A stretch of DNA of 64,000 bases from Runella slithyformis DSM 19594 (GTDB lineage: Bacteria > Bacteroidota > Bacteroidia > Cytophagales > Spirosomataceae): contig NC_015703.1 of the NCBI RefSeq assembly GCF_000218895.1, positions 1 through 64,000 of the forward strand, in the 5' to 3' direction. How positions within the stretch are numbered: the stretch's first letter is position 1; each line of letters opens with the position of its first letter. The notes beneath the pieces were generated by a model. That model saw nothing but the letters and a program-made list of their open reading frames with translations, ran no database searches and was not told the origin of the DNA. The translations under genes and the position numbers were made by a program. Positions 1 through 7,978 of this stretch are shown one piece after another.

Positions 1-122
1 AAAGAGCTTTCAAAGCCGTTACAGGCATTCAAAGACAAACGTTAAATACCAGATTTACTGACACTTAGATAGTACTCTCTCAACCTTTTTGTACCTTTTT
101 TACGAATAACTCAGGATACTCA
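1..122. other. dnaA upstream region, start of the assembly
   Basis: AT-rich leader before dnaA. No DnaA box close to TTATCCACA is visible on either strand in these 122 bases, so the replication origin is not demonstrated here and may lie across the junction at the other end of the circle. The dnaA start being this close to base 1 suggests the sequence was rotated to dnaA. Confidence 0.5.
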
Positions 123-1550
123 GTGGATCATTTTTTTCAACATGAAGTGGCTGTTGTATGGGAAAAGTGCCTTCAAGTCATTAAGGCCAACGTCCCGGAG
201 CAGAGCTTTAAAACCTGGTTTGAGCCGATCGTTCCGTTTCGGCTTGCGGGGAAAACTTTGACCATTCAGGTACCGAGTCAATTCTTCTACGAATGGTTGG
301 AAGAAAATTACATCCATGTGCTGCGCCGGGCGCTTGATTACGCCATCGGCCGCGAAGGCCAACTGGAGTACTCCATCATCGTAGATACCGGTGGTGACCG
401 TCAGCCACCCATCAAGGTGCATGTACCGACCACCAACTCTCCCCAAGCCGCCGAAGCACGCCAAAAAGCCGCTTCGGAACCAAAAAAAGTAACACCCCAA
501 ACACCCCGCAGCCCCGACTCGTCGGAGCTGGACCTGTATCTGAATCCTACCTATAGTTTTGACAACTACATAGAAGGCGATTGCAACCGTCTGGCGCGTT
601 CGGCCGGCATGGCCGTAGCGCAGCGTCCCGGCGTGACCTCCTTCAACCCGTTGTTGATCTACGGCGGCGTAGGATTGGGGAAAACGCATTTGGTGCAGGC
701 CATCGGCAACCACATCAAAGGCCACCACCACGATAAATTCGTGCTGTATGTTTCTTCCGAGAAATTTACGAATCAATTTATCAACGCCATCAAAAGCAAC
801 ACGCTCCAGGATTTCACCGATTTTTACATGAAAGTCGATGCGCTGATTCTGGATGACGTGCAGTTTTTGTCGGGAAAAGAAAAAACACAGGATACGTTCT
901 TCCACATATTCAACCATTTACACCAGTCGGGACGGCAGATCATCATGACCTCCGACCGCCGTCCGAGTGAGTTGCAGGGATTGCAGGACCGTTTGCTTTC
1001 GCGTTTTAAATGGGGCTTAACGGCCGACCTTCAGCAACCCGATCTTGAAACCCGGATCGCCATCATTCAGCGCAAGTTGCAGGCCGAAGGCATCTACATT
1101 GAATACAGCGTCATTGAATACATTGCCCACAGCGTCAATACCAACGTGCGCGAGTTGGAAGGAGTGATCATCTCACTGATGGCGCAGGCTTCGCTGGTTC
1201 GCCGCGACATTGACTTGGATCTGGCCAAGATCGTGATGAAAAACATCGTGACCGCCGAAGACCGCGAAGTCAATATCGATACCATTCAGGAAATCGTATC
1301 GGACTATTATGACGTGAGCATTGCCGATCTAAAAGGCAAAAGCCGTAAGAAAGAATTAGTGTATCCGCGTCAAGTGGCCATGTATTTTGCCAAAGAGCTG
1401 ACGGATCTATCCCTAAAATCCATCGGTTATCATTTCGGGGGCCGCGATCACAGCACGGTCATTCATGCCATTCAGACCATCAGCGACCTGATGGAACAGG
1501 ACGACTCGATCAAAGAGGCCGTTCAAAAAATTCGGAGTACGTTCAGTTAG
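123..1550 (+). CDS. dnaA: chromosomal replication initiator DnaA
   Basis: Cytoplasmic AAA+ initiator that binds DnaA boxes and opens the origin. All four domains are visible in 475 residues, a normal length: N-terminal helicase-loading domain (about 1-80), a variable Pro/Ser/Thr linker (about 100-140), the AAA+ core with Walker A GGVGLGKT at 181-188 and Walker B LILDDVQF near 241, and the C-terminal DNA-binding domain with the DnaA signature HFGGRDHSTV at 437-446. The ATG at 123 gives a standard N-terminus. The next gene begins 19 bases after the stop and may be co-transcribed. Confidence 0.98.
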   Translation: MDHFFQHEVAVVWEKCLQVIKANVPEQSFKTWFEPIVPFRLAGKTLTIQVPSQFFYEWLEENYIHVLRRALDYAIGREGQLEYSIIVDTGGDRQPPIKVHVPTTNSPQAAEARQKAASEPKKVTPQTPRSPDSSELDLYLNPTYSFDNYIEGDCNRLARSAGMAVAQRPGVTSFNPLLIYGGVGLGKTHLVQAIGNHIKGHHHDKFVLYVSSEKFTNQFINAIKSNTLQDFTDFYMKVDALILDDVQFLSGKEKTQDTFFHIFNHLHQSGRQIIMTSDRRPSELQGLQDRLLSRFKWGLTADLQQPDLETRIAIIQRKLQAEGIYIEYSVIEYIAHSVNTNVRELEGVIISLMAQASLVRRDIDLDLAKIVMKNIVTAEDREVNIDTIQEIVSDYYDVSIADLKGKSRKKELVYPRQVAMYFAKELTDLSLKSIGYHFGGRDHSTVIHAIQTISDLMEQDDSIKEAVQKIRSTFS

Positions 1551-1569
1551 TCATCAGACGCTCATTCAG

Positions 1570-2538
1570 GTGCCCGTACTGCTTCTCCACCGTTCCCAAC
1601 TGAATTCCACTCAATGGGATAACTTCATCGCCGCTTCGCCGCAGCGGATTCTCTATGCGTATTCGTGGTATTTAGATACGATCTCTCCCGACTGGCAGGC
1701 ATTGGTTTTGGCGAAAAATGACCAATGGCAGACAGTCATGCCGTTGCCCTGTCGAAAGAAATGGGGCCTGAACGTGGTACAACAACCCTTTTTCTGTCAG
1801 CTGCTGGGGGTTTTCACGCATCCATCCGTCGATTTTCAAGAAGCCTCAAACGCACTTCTAACCGAATTAACAGCCTCATTTTGCTACATTTCTACGTACA
1901 GCGGGCGTTTTGCCGAGCATACAATTTTCCCCGAGGGTCTGAAAGTAACCAATGCCACCAATTTGATTTTACCGTTGCACTGCCCCTATTCGGTGCTTTT
2001 TCAAAACTATACCCGCGACCGTCAACTCAACCTGAAACGCGCCAAAAATTTCAATTGGGCAAGTCAACAAAGCACTGATATTGAACCGCTTATTCAGCTA
2101 TTCAGCGAAAATCACGCCACTCAAATCGAAGGAGGTGTGGCAGGCAGCTCCTTCGATCTGCTACGAAACGTAACGGCTCTGTTAGCGCAAAAAAAAGCAC
2201 TTCGCTTGGTCTATGCCGTGAGAGACGGCCTCATGGAAGCAGGAGTGTTGTTTGCGATTTTCAGCCACCGAATCATTTATCTCTTCAATGCCGCCTCTCC
2301 CGCAGGCCGCAAAGGAAACGCCCGTACGTGGCTGATCGACCAAATGATTCGAGAATACGCACAAACTGACTTTGTCTTTGATTTTGAAAGTCCTGACATA
2401 CCCTCCATCGCTTCGTTTTATGAAAGTTTCGGTGCTCAAAAAGAAATTTATACTCAACTGTCATTTAACAACTTACCTTTTCCATTGAAGCAAATTCAGG
2501 AATGGAGAATAGAAAAACACATAAGAAAAAAGGGTTAA
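1570..2538 (+). CDS. acyltransferase-like protein (GNAT/FemAB type)
   Basis: A 322-residue cytoplasmic protein with no signal peptide. The C-terminal half (about 150-310) resembles the acyl-CoA or aminoacyl-tRNA N-acyltransferase fold: a helix with an ExGG loop near 180, the run AGVLFAIFSHRIIYLFNAAS, then GNARTWLIDQMIREYA followed by a FYESFGA motif typical of the last strand and helix of GNAT domains. The reading frame starts with GTG at 1570, just after dnaA, so it is probably translated from the dnaA transcript. The substrate is not predictable; Bacteroidota relatives are usually annotated as hypothetical. Its last codons overlap a terminator hairpin. Confidence 0.7.
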   Translation: MPVLLLHRSQLNSTQWDNFIAASPQRILYAYSWYLDTISPDWQALVLAKNDQWQTVMPLPCRKKWGLNVVQQPFFCQLLGVFTHPSVDFQEASNALLTELTASFCYISTYSGRFAEHTIFPEGLKVTNATNLILPLHCPYSVLFQNYTRDRQLNLKRAKNFNWASQQSTDIEPLIQLFSENHATQIEGGVAGSSFDLLRNVTALLAQKKALRLVYAVRDGLMEAGVLFAIFSHRIIYLFNAASPAGRKGNARTWLIDQMIREYAQTDFVFDFESPDIPSIASFYESFGAQKEIYTQLSFNNLPFPLKQIQEWRIEKHIRKKG

Positions 2539-2574
2539 AAGCCGAGGAAATTTTCCTTGACTTTTAACCCTTTT
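2528..2574. terminator. bidirectional intrinsic terminator
   Basis: A perfect 14-bp stem (2528-2541 with 2561-2574; AAAAGGGTTAAAAG pairs with CTTTTAACCCTTTT) around a 19-base loop, with A/T tracts at both ends. It lies between converging genes and the left arm contains the stop codon of the upstream gene, so it can end transcription from both sides. Confidence 0.85.
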
Positions 2575-2595
2575 AGCCCCTGATATTTGTAGTGA

Positions 2596-3054
2596 CTAAA
2601 GCGCAGGAATACGCAGGATCTGACCCGGATAGATTTTATCGGGATGAGAAAGCATAGGCTTGTTAGCCTCAAAAATAACAGGATATTTCATCATATCTCC
2701 ATAATATTCTTTTGCGATCAGCGAAAGCGTATCCCCTTTCTTTACTTCGTGGTATTGGGCTTCCGGAGCGGGCGTTTCCACTACGATGTTGTTGTCAACG
2801 GATTCTACACCTTCTACATTACCTACTGCCAACGCAATTTTCTCGGCATCTTCCTGGGTGGCTACTTCCCCTTCCAAAATTACGGTATGGCCTGATACTT
2901 TTACAATCAATTTGTTGTAGGAAAGCCCAAGCGTCTTAACATGCTGGAGTAAAGCACCGGCTTTTAAGTCGGCAACTTTTTCCGGTGCAGCGGTCGGTTC
3001 GTCTTTACCGAAAACTTTTTCGCCTACTCCTTTAAAAAATGACATGAGTCCCAT
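2596..3054 (-). CDS. Kbp/YgaU-like BON and LysM domain protein
   Basis: Small (152 aa) cytoplasmic or periplasm-associated protein with a BON domain (about 25-90, containing VSGHTVILEGEVATQEDAEK) and a C-terminal LysM domain (about 100-152, YHEVKKGDTLSLIAKEYYG to the end). The final YPGQILRIP and the motif FEANKPMLSHPDKIYPGQ are very close to E. coli YgaU/Kbp, a K+-binding protein that is monomeric and soluble; function by homology is K+ sensing or binding, which is inference. The start was set at 3054 (MGLMSFFKG) because E. coli Kbp also begins MGLF; an open extension to 3135 adds 27 basic residues with no family match. Confidence 0.85.
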   Translation of the reverse strand: MGLMSFFKGVGEKVFGKDEPTAAPEKVADLKAGALLQHVKTLGLSYNKLIVKVSGHTVILEGEVATQEDAEKIALAVGNVEGVESVDNNIVVETPAPEAQYHEVKKGDTLSLIAKEYYGDMMKYPVIFEANKPMLSHPDKIYPGQILRIPAL

Positions 3055-3194
3055 AATTGTTCGAGATTTTGAATAGTTTTTAGAATATTTTAACTTGGCA
3101 AGGCTCAAATCTACCTTTTTTTTAAGTCCTTGCAAATGCTTAGACTATTATTTTAGTATCAGGTCACCTTTTCAGTATATCTCAATCATCCATT

Positions 3195-4187
3195 ATGAAA
3201 ATATCCTTCTTCAGTTCAAAGTCATACGACCGGGACTATTTCGCTCGCTTCAACACCCACTATCAACTGAAGTTTTACGATACGGCCCTCAGTCTCGAAA
3301 GTGTCGACTTATTAACTGACAGTCAGGTTGTTTGCGTATTTGTCAACGACCAGCTGAATGCCGAAGTCATTGCGCAGCTGGCCGCAAAAAATGTAAAGAT
3401 CATTGCCTTGCGCTGCGCGGGCTTCAACAACGTGGATCTGGAGGCGGCCAAGGCGCACGGCATAGCGGTGGTGCGCGTGCCGGCGTATTCGCCCCATGCC
3501 GTGGCCGAGCACGCGGTGGCCCTCATCATGACCCTCAACCGCAAAACCCATAAAGCCTACAATCGCGTACGGGAAGGGAATTTTTCGCTCGAACGCCTGA
3601 CGGGATTTGATATTTTCGGAAAAACCGTCGGGGTTGTCGGAACGGGAAAAATCGGCGAAGCTTTTGCCGGGATCATGAAAGGCTTTGGCTGTCGGGTGGT
3701 GGCGTATGATATCCAACCGCACCCTGACCTGATCGCACTCGGCATTGAATATGTACCCCTGAATGAACTGCTTGCCGCTTCCGACATCGTTTCGCTGCAC
3801 TGCCCGCTTACTCCCCAAACCAACCGCTTGATCAATGAGGAAACATTGCAACTCATGAAGCCCAACGCCATGCTTATCAACACGAGTCGGGGTGGCTTGG
3901 TAGATACCAAGGCGGTGATCAAATCCCTTAAAACGGGTCATTTGGGCTATCTGGGCATTGACGTGTACGAACAGGAAGCCGATCTGTTTTTCAATGATTT
4001 TTCGGAAAGCATCATCCAGGACGATATGCTGATGCGCCTCATGTCGTTTCCGAATGTGCTCATTACGTCGCATCAGGGCTTCTTTACGGAAGAGGCCTTG
4101 TGCCAGATCGCACAGGTCACGTTCCAAAATCTACAGGACTTTGAAGCGGGAACGCTGAACCCTGCCACTACTTTGGTTAAGCCATGA
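3195..4187 (+). CDS. ldhA: D-lactate dehydrogenase (2-hydroxyacid dehydrogenase family)
   Basis: NAD+-dependent enzyme interconverting pyruvate and D-lactate during fermentative redox balance in the cytoplasm. The 330-residue length and the N-terminus MKISFFSSKSYDRDYF match the LdhA branch. The Rossmann motif VVGTGKIGEAF lies near 147, and the catalytic set of the D-specific 2-hydroxyacid dehydrogenases is visible: Arg232 (NTSRGG), Glu259 (DVYEQE) and His293 (TSHQGFF). Its stop overlaps the start of the following acetyltransferase by 4 bases (ATGA), indicating an operon and coupled translation. A related 2-hydroxyacid dehydrogenase activity is possible. Confidence 0.9.
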   Translation: MKISFFSSKSYDRDYFARFNTHYQLKFYDTALSLESVDLLTDSQVVCVFVNDQLNAEVIAQLAAKNVKIIALRCAGFNNVDLEAAKAHGIAVVRVPAYSPHAVAEHAVALIMTLNRKTHKAYNRVREGNFSLERLTGFDIFGKTVGVVGTGKIGEAFAGIMKGFGCRVVAYDIQPHPDLIALGIEYVPLNELLAASDIVSLHCPLTPQTNRLINEETLQLMKPNAMLINTSRGGLVDTKAVIKSLKTGHLGYLGIDVYEQEADLFFNDFSESIIQDDMLMRLMSFPNVLITSHQGFFTEEALCQIAQVTFQNLQDFEAGTLNPATTLVKP

Positions 4188-4630
4188 TAGAATACAAAAC
4201 GTTTGAAAACCAACTGCCCGAGGCAGTTTCAGAAGCTGTTTTGACGCTTCATTTTCAGGTTTTTGACGGACAGGAACGCGCTGACCTCGTCCGGGAAATC
4301 AACGAAGCGCCTCACCTTTTAACCCTCATTGCGTACGAAAACGACGCCGCCGTGGGCTATAAAATGGGTTATCGGCGCAAAGAAAGGCATTTTTACAGTT
4401 GGCTCGGCTGCGTCCTGCCAAGCCACCGGGGGCAGGGCATTGCAAGTCAGCTCATGACCTTACAACACGATTGGTGTCGCGCCAACGGCTATCATACCAT
4501 CCGCACCATGACCTACAACAAATGGCGTAACATGTTGATCTTAAACCTGAAACACAGCTTTAACATTGTGGGCATTTTGGCTGACAATGCGGGTGAGCCT
4601 AAGATCATTTTAGAAAAAAAGCTACCTTAA
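4184..4630 (+). CDS. GNAT family N-acetyltransferase
   Basis: A 148-residue single-domain GNAT acetyltransferase. Visible core elements are AYENDAAVGYKMGYR (strands beta 2-4), the acetyl-CoA pyrophosphate loop in VLPSHRGQGIASQLM (about 86-100; Q/RxxGxA pattern) and a terminal FNIVGIL strand. Start codon ATG at 4184 overlaps the ldhA stop, so the pair is translationally coupled. The acceptor is unknown; coupling to D-lactate dehydrogenase does not reveal it. Confidence 0.85.
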   Translation: MIEYKTFENQLPEAVSEAVLTLHFQVFDGQERADLVREINEAPHLLTLIAYENDAAVGYKMGYRRKERHFYSWLGCVLPSHRGQGIASQLMTLQHDWCRANGYHTIRTMTYNKWRNMLILNLKHSFNIVGILADNAGEPKIILEKKLP

Positions 4631-4689
4631 CAAATGACAGATTTCACCCTATCAGAACGATAAATCCATATTCCAAGTCCTGTTTATCC

Positions 4690-5634
4690 ATGAAAAAATC
4701 AATCTTTACCTATCTGTTCATCATAAGCATTGCTTTTCATGTCCATGCGCAACCCTCTGCCGTACAAAATGCCAAGGTGGATAAGAAGCTTACGGCCCAA
4801 CTTCAGGAAGCCATCAAAGGCTTTCGGGGAGATGTGGGCGTGTATGTACGCAACCTCAAAACCAACAGGATCGTCGAGATCAACGCCGATACGCTGTTTC
4901 CTACGGCGAGCATGATCAAAGTGCCGATCCAATGCGGGTTGTTTGACAAAATTGCTCAGGGCGAGCTTCGCTACAATGCTATCCTTACCTACAAAGATTC
5001 GCTGCACTACGACGACGGCATCGTGGGCTCGTTGAAAGACGGAGCCAAAATTCCGCTCAGTGAGGTGGTGATGCTTATGGAAACTGTCAGCGACAATACG
5101 GGCAGTCTGTGGTGTCAGGCCTTGGCGGGCGGCGGCAAATCCATCAACGAATGGCTCGCCAAAAACGGCTTTACGGCTACCCGCGTCAACTCGCGCACGC
5201 CCGGACGCGAGTCCAACCGCACCCGCTACGGCTGGGGCCAAACAAGCCCCCGCGAAATGGCCGAATTATTTGCGATGATCCGGCAGGGCCGCGCCGTCAG
5301 TCCCGATGCATCCGACCGCATGTACCGTAATCTCACCCGTCAATATTGGGATGGCGAAGGACTTTCGCAACTGCCGCCCGACATCAAAACGGCCTGCAAA
5401 AACGGGGCCGTTAACCGTTCGCGCTCCGAAGCCGTACTTGTACACGCCCCCCACGGCGAGTACGTCTATTGCGTCATTACCAAAAACAACATCGACGAAA
5501 GTTGGACATCCAACAACGAAGGATATGCGCTCTTGCGAACCATCGGAAAACTGCTCTGGAATTATTACGAACCCAAATCCAAATGGCAGCCGCCCCTGAA
5601 TTTTGAAAAATGGTATCAGGAAGCCGTGGAGTAA
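4690..5634 (+). CDS. class A beta-lactamase-like serine hydrolase, exported
   Basis: Signal peptide at 1-20 (MKKSIFTYLFIISIAFHVHA) then a penicillin-interacting serine hydrolase domain (beta-lactamase class A, PF13354 type). The nucleophile motif SMIK sits at 74-77 and the SDN motif at 134-136. The third motif, normally KTG, reads KNG at 237-239, and the omega-loop segment (RTPGRESNRTRYGWG, about 174-188) carries only a questionable Glu166 equivalent, so beta-lactam hydrolysis is not assured. It may be a divergent beta-lactamase or a peptidoglycan-acting hydrolase. The gene stands 60 bases after the GNAT gene and could share its transcript. Confidence 0.8.
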   Translation: MKKSIFTYLFIISIAFHVHAQPSAVQNAKVDKKLTAQLQEAIKGFRGDVGVYVRNLKTNRIVEINADTLFPTASMIKVPIQCGLFDKIAQGELRYNAILTYKDSLHYDDGIVGSLKDGAKIPLSEVVMLMETVSDNTGSLWCQALAGGGKSINEWLAKNGFTATRVNSRTPGRESNRTRYGWGQTSPREMAELFAMIRQGRAVSPDASDRMYRNLTRQYWDGEGLSQLPPDIKTACKNGAVNRSRSEAVLVHAPHGEYVYCVITKNNIDESWTSNNEGYALLRTIGKLLWNYYEPKSKWQPPLNFEKWYQEAVE

Positions 5635-5822
5635 TAACGGGCAGGGTCAATCCCTTTGACCATATAACCGCTTTTTGAAATTCAGAGGCGGGACACCCGT
5701 AGAACAGTGTAACCAAACGGCCGGTGCTTTTTCGGTGATTCAACCTACGGTACGCGGTATGTTTGGCAGGAATATGTCTTTTGATTCCGTTCACCATTCC
5801 TTCCTAAACCACTCCTCCCGGC

Positions 5823-7001
5823 ATGAAAAAATACTATGTATGGGTCTTTCTTTGGCTGACTGCCCCAATTTTTGCCATTTCTCAGGTTCCCGGCTCAGTG
5901 GTCGCTTACAGCCCGGCGGCATCGGGTTTATACATTGGCTCACCGAGTATTTGTATCTTATCCAACGGCGACTACCTGGCGTCACATGATCTTTTTGGAC
6001 CCAATTCCAAGGAGTTTGAACGTCCCAATTCCCGTATTTACCGCTCGCAGGACAAAGGCAAAACCTGGTCGCAAATCGCTGAGATCAACGGTCAATTTTG
6101 GTCCAAACTCTTTGTTCATGAAAAAGGGCTGTATTTCATGGGCACGAGCAAACACCACGGCAACACCATCATCCGAAAATCAACCGATAGCGGCCAGACC
6201 TGGACCGAGCCGACCGACGGTGAAAACGGGTTATTGTTGGCAGGCGAATACCACTGCGCGCCCATGCCGCTGACCGAGCACAACGGACGCCTCTGGCGCG
6301 CCATGGAAGATGCGATGGGGCCCATCAAAAAATGGGGGAAACGCTACGGTGCCTTCATGATGTCCATCCCCTTGGGAGCTGACCCGATGAAGGCCGCTAA
6401 CTGGACGAGCAGCAACGTGCTGCGTTATGATTCGACGTTGCTCAACGGAAATTTCGGTGGCTGGATCGAAGGCAACGCCGTGGCAGATCCCAACGGGCAA
6501 TTGTGGGATGTACTTCGTGTGGACGACAAATCAACCTTAGAAGAAAAGGCCGCCTTCGTCAGAATCAGCGCCGACGGCAAAACGGCCACGTTTGACCGCA
6601 CCGCTGATTTCGTCCGTTTTCCCGGCAGCAGCAAGAAATTCAGCATTCGTTACGACCCTAAATCCAAACGCTACTGGACGATTGCCAACTACATACCGCA
6701 GGAAGTAAAAGCCGCCAATGCGGGCAAAAATCCCGCGAGTATCCGCAACACTCAAGCGCTTTTCAGCTCCAAAGACCTGAGAAATTGGGAGTTGCACACG
6801 ATACTTTTACAGCATCCCGAAGTCATCAAACACGGATTTCAATACGTGGATTGGCTCTTTGAAGGTAAAGACATCATTTTCCTTTCCCGCACGGCCTTCG
6901 ACGACGACCAAGGCGGTGCCCACAACAACCACGACGCCAATTACCTGACCTTCCACCGGATCAGGAAATTTCGAAAGATCGGGGTTTTAGCAGGATATTG
7001 A
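5823..7001 (+). CDS. exported BNR-repeat sialidase-like protein
   Basis: A secreted protein of 392 residues with a signal peptide (about 1-20, ending AISQ). The body is a predicted six-bladed propeller of the sialidase superfamily, with Asp-box motifs SQDKGKTW (about 77) and STDSGQTW (about 120) and a further aromatic GGWIEGNAV segment. The superfamily contains sialidases and other exo-glycosidases or carbohydrate-binding propellers; the catalytic Arg triad cannot be confirmed by eye. A second member with a different sequence occurs at 50027. Upstream sequence (5635-5822) holds no recognisable promoter or gene. Confidence 0.75.
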   Translation: MKKYYVWVFLWLTAPIFAISQVPGSVVAYSPAASGLYIGSPSICILSNGDYLASHDLFGPNSKEFERPNSRIYRSQDKGKTWSQIAEINGQFWSKLFVHEKGLYFMGTSKHHGNTIIRKSTDSGQTWTEPTDGENGLLLAGEYHCAPMPLTEHNGRLWRAMEDAMGPIKKWGKRYGAFMMSIPLGADPMKAANWTSSNVLRYDSTLLNGNFGGWIEGNAVADPNGQLWDVLRVDDKSTLEEKAAFVRISADGKTATFDRTADFVRFPGSSKKFSIRYDPKSKRYWTIANYIPQEVKAANAGKNPASIRNTQALFSSKDLRNWELHTILLQHPEVIKHGFQYVDWLFEGKDIIFLSRTAFDDDQGGAHNNHDANYLTFHRIRKFRKIGVLAGY

Positions 7002-7046
7002 GATAATGCTTCTAAAGGTGTATTTTTGTTCAATAAACACGCAGTT

Positions 7047-7976
7047 ATGGCTTTTGCTGAAAAATACATTAACCCGTTTACTGATTTCGGATTTAAGAAA
7101 CTGTTCGGCAGCGAGCCGAATAAAGATTTACTGATTGATTTTCTGAATCAGGTAGTTTTGCCCGAACAACATCGAATTACGGAGTTGAGCTACACCCGAA
7201 ACGAACACCTCGGGGCTAAAGAACTTGACCGAAAGGCGATTTTTGATCTTTACTGCATTGGCAAAAACGGTGAACGCTTTATTGTCGAGATGCAAAAAGC
7301 GAAGCAAAACTATTTTAAGGACCGCAGTGTCTTTTATGCTTCTTTTCCGATTCAGGAGCAGGCCAAACGCGGAGAATGGGATTTTCAATTGACCGAAATT
7401 TATACAGTGGGTGTCTTAGACTTTGTGTTTTCGGAAGATGCCGATGAAAAAGAAGTACGCCATGAAGTAAAACTCAAAGACCAAAACGGGCGCGTATTCT
7501 ATAAGAAATTGACCTTTGTGTATTTGGAAATGCCTCATTTTACCAAAACCGAAGAAGAACTGGAAACGACCTATGATAAATGGCTGTATGTACTGAAGCA
7601 TTTACCGTATTTGGACAGCAAACCAAAAGCATTGCAGGAAAAAGTTTTTGACCAACTTTTTGCCGTTGCCGAAATTGCCAGGTTCACACCCGATGAAATG
7701 AATGCCTACGAGCAAAGTCTCAAATATTATCGTGATTTAAAGAATGTCATTGATACAGCAATCATGGAAGGTGAAACCAAAGGAAGAATGGAGGGAGAAA
7801 TGAAAGGAAGATTGGAAGGAAGATTGGAAGGAAGATTGGAAGGAAGATTGGAAGCCATCTCTGAAAGTATAGTCAAGGCGCTGAACCGTGGAAAACTCAC
7901 AATGGAAGAAATCGCGGAAGATTTTGGCGTGAGTGTTGACTTTGTGCTGCAGATTAAAAATGAACGGGGGTTGTAA
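7047..7976 (+). CDS. Rpn family PD-(D/E)XK nuclease (putative transposase-like)
   Basis: Member of the recombination-promoting nuclease family (PF12784). The N-terminus AEKYINPFTDFGFKKLFGSE is the family signature, followed by the PD-(D/E)XK core: IFDLYCIGKNGERFIVEMQ (about 68-86) supplies the D and E-x-Q residues. The C-terminal third is helical and carries a GRLE repeat encoded by 12-bp tandem units, then a short helix-turn-helix-like tail (MEEIAEDFGVSVDFVLQI). The ATG at 7047 was preferred to an upstream TTG at 7026 because it begins with the conserved MAFAEKYINP. The family catalyses RecA-independent DNA exchange in E. coli (RpnA). It converges on the TonB receptor gene with 2 bases between stops. 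Confidence 0.88.
   Translation: MAFAEKYINPFTDFGFKKLFGSEPNKDLLIDFLNQVVLPEQHRITELSYTRNEHLGAKELDRKAIFDLYCIGKNGERFIVEMQKAKQNYFKDRSVFYASFPIQEQAKRGEWDFQLTEIYTVGVLDFVFSEDADEKEVRHEVKLKDQNGRVFYKKLTFVYLEMPHFTKTEEELETTYDKWLYVLKHLPYLDSKPKALQEKVFDQLFAVAEIARFTPDEMNAYEQSLKYYRDLKNVIDTAIMEGETKGRMEGEMKGRLEGRLEGRLEGRLEAISESIVKALNRGKLTMEEIAEDFGVSVDFVLQIKNERGL
7806..7853 (+). repeat. four tandem 12-bp units inside the Rpn gene
   Basis: Four perfect in-frame copies of GGAAGATTGGAA encode (GRLE)x4, preceded by degenerate units (GETKGRMEGEMK). Copy-number change by slippage would keep frame and lengthen or shorten a coiled linker. Confidence 0.95.
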
Positions 7977-7978
7977 TC

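Noticed and set aside
1-122. Replication origin
   Set aside because: No DnaA boxes or unwinding-element pattern can be supported in the short visible part.
7806-7853. Tandem repeats as a possible CRISPR array
   Set aside because: Units are contiguous 12-mers without spacers and are translated in frame.
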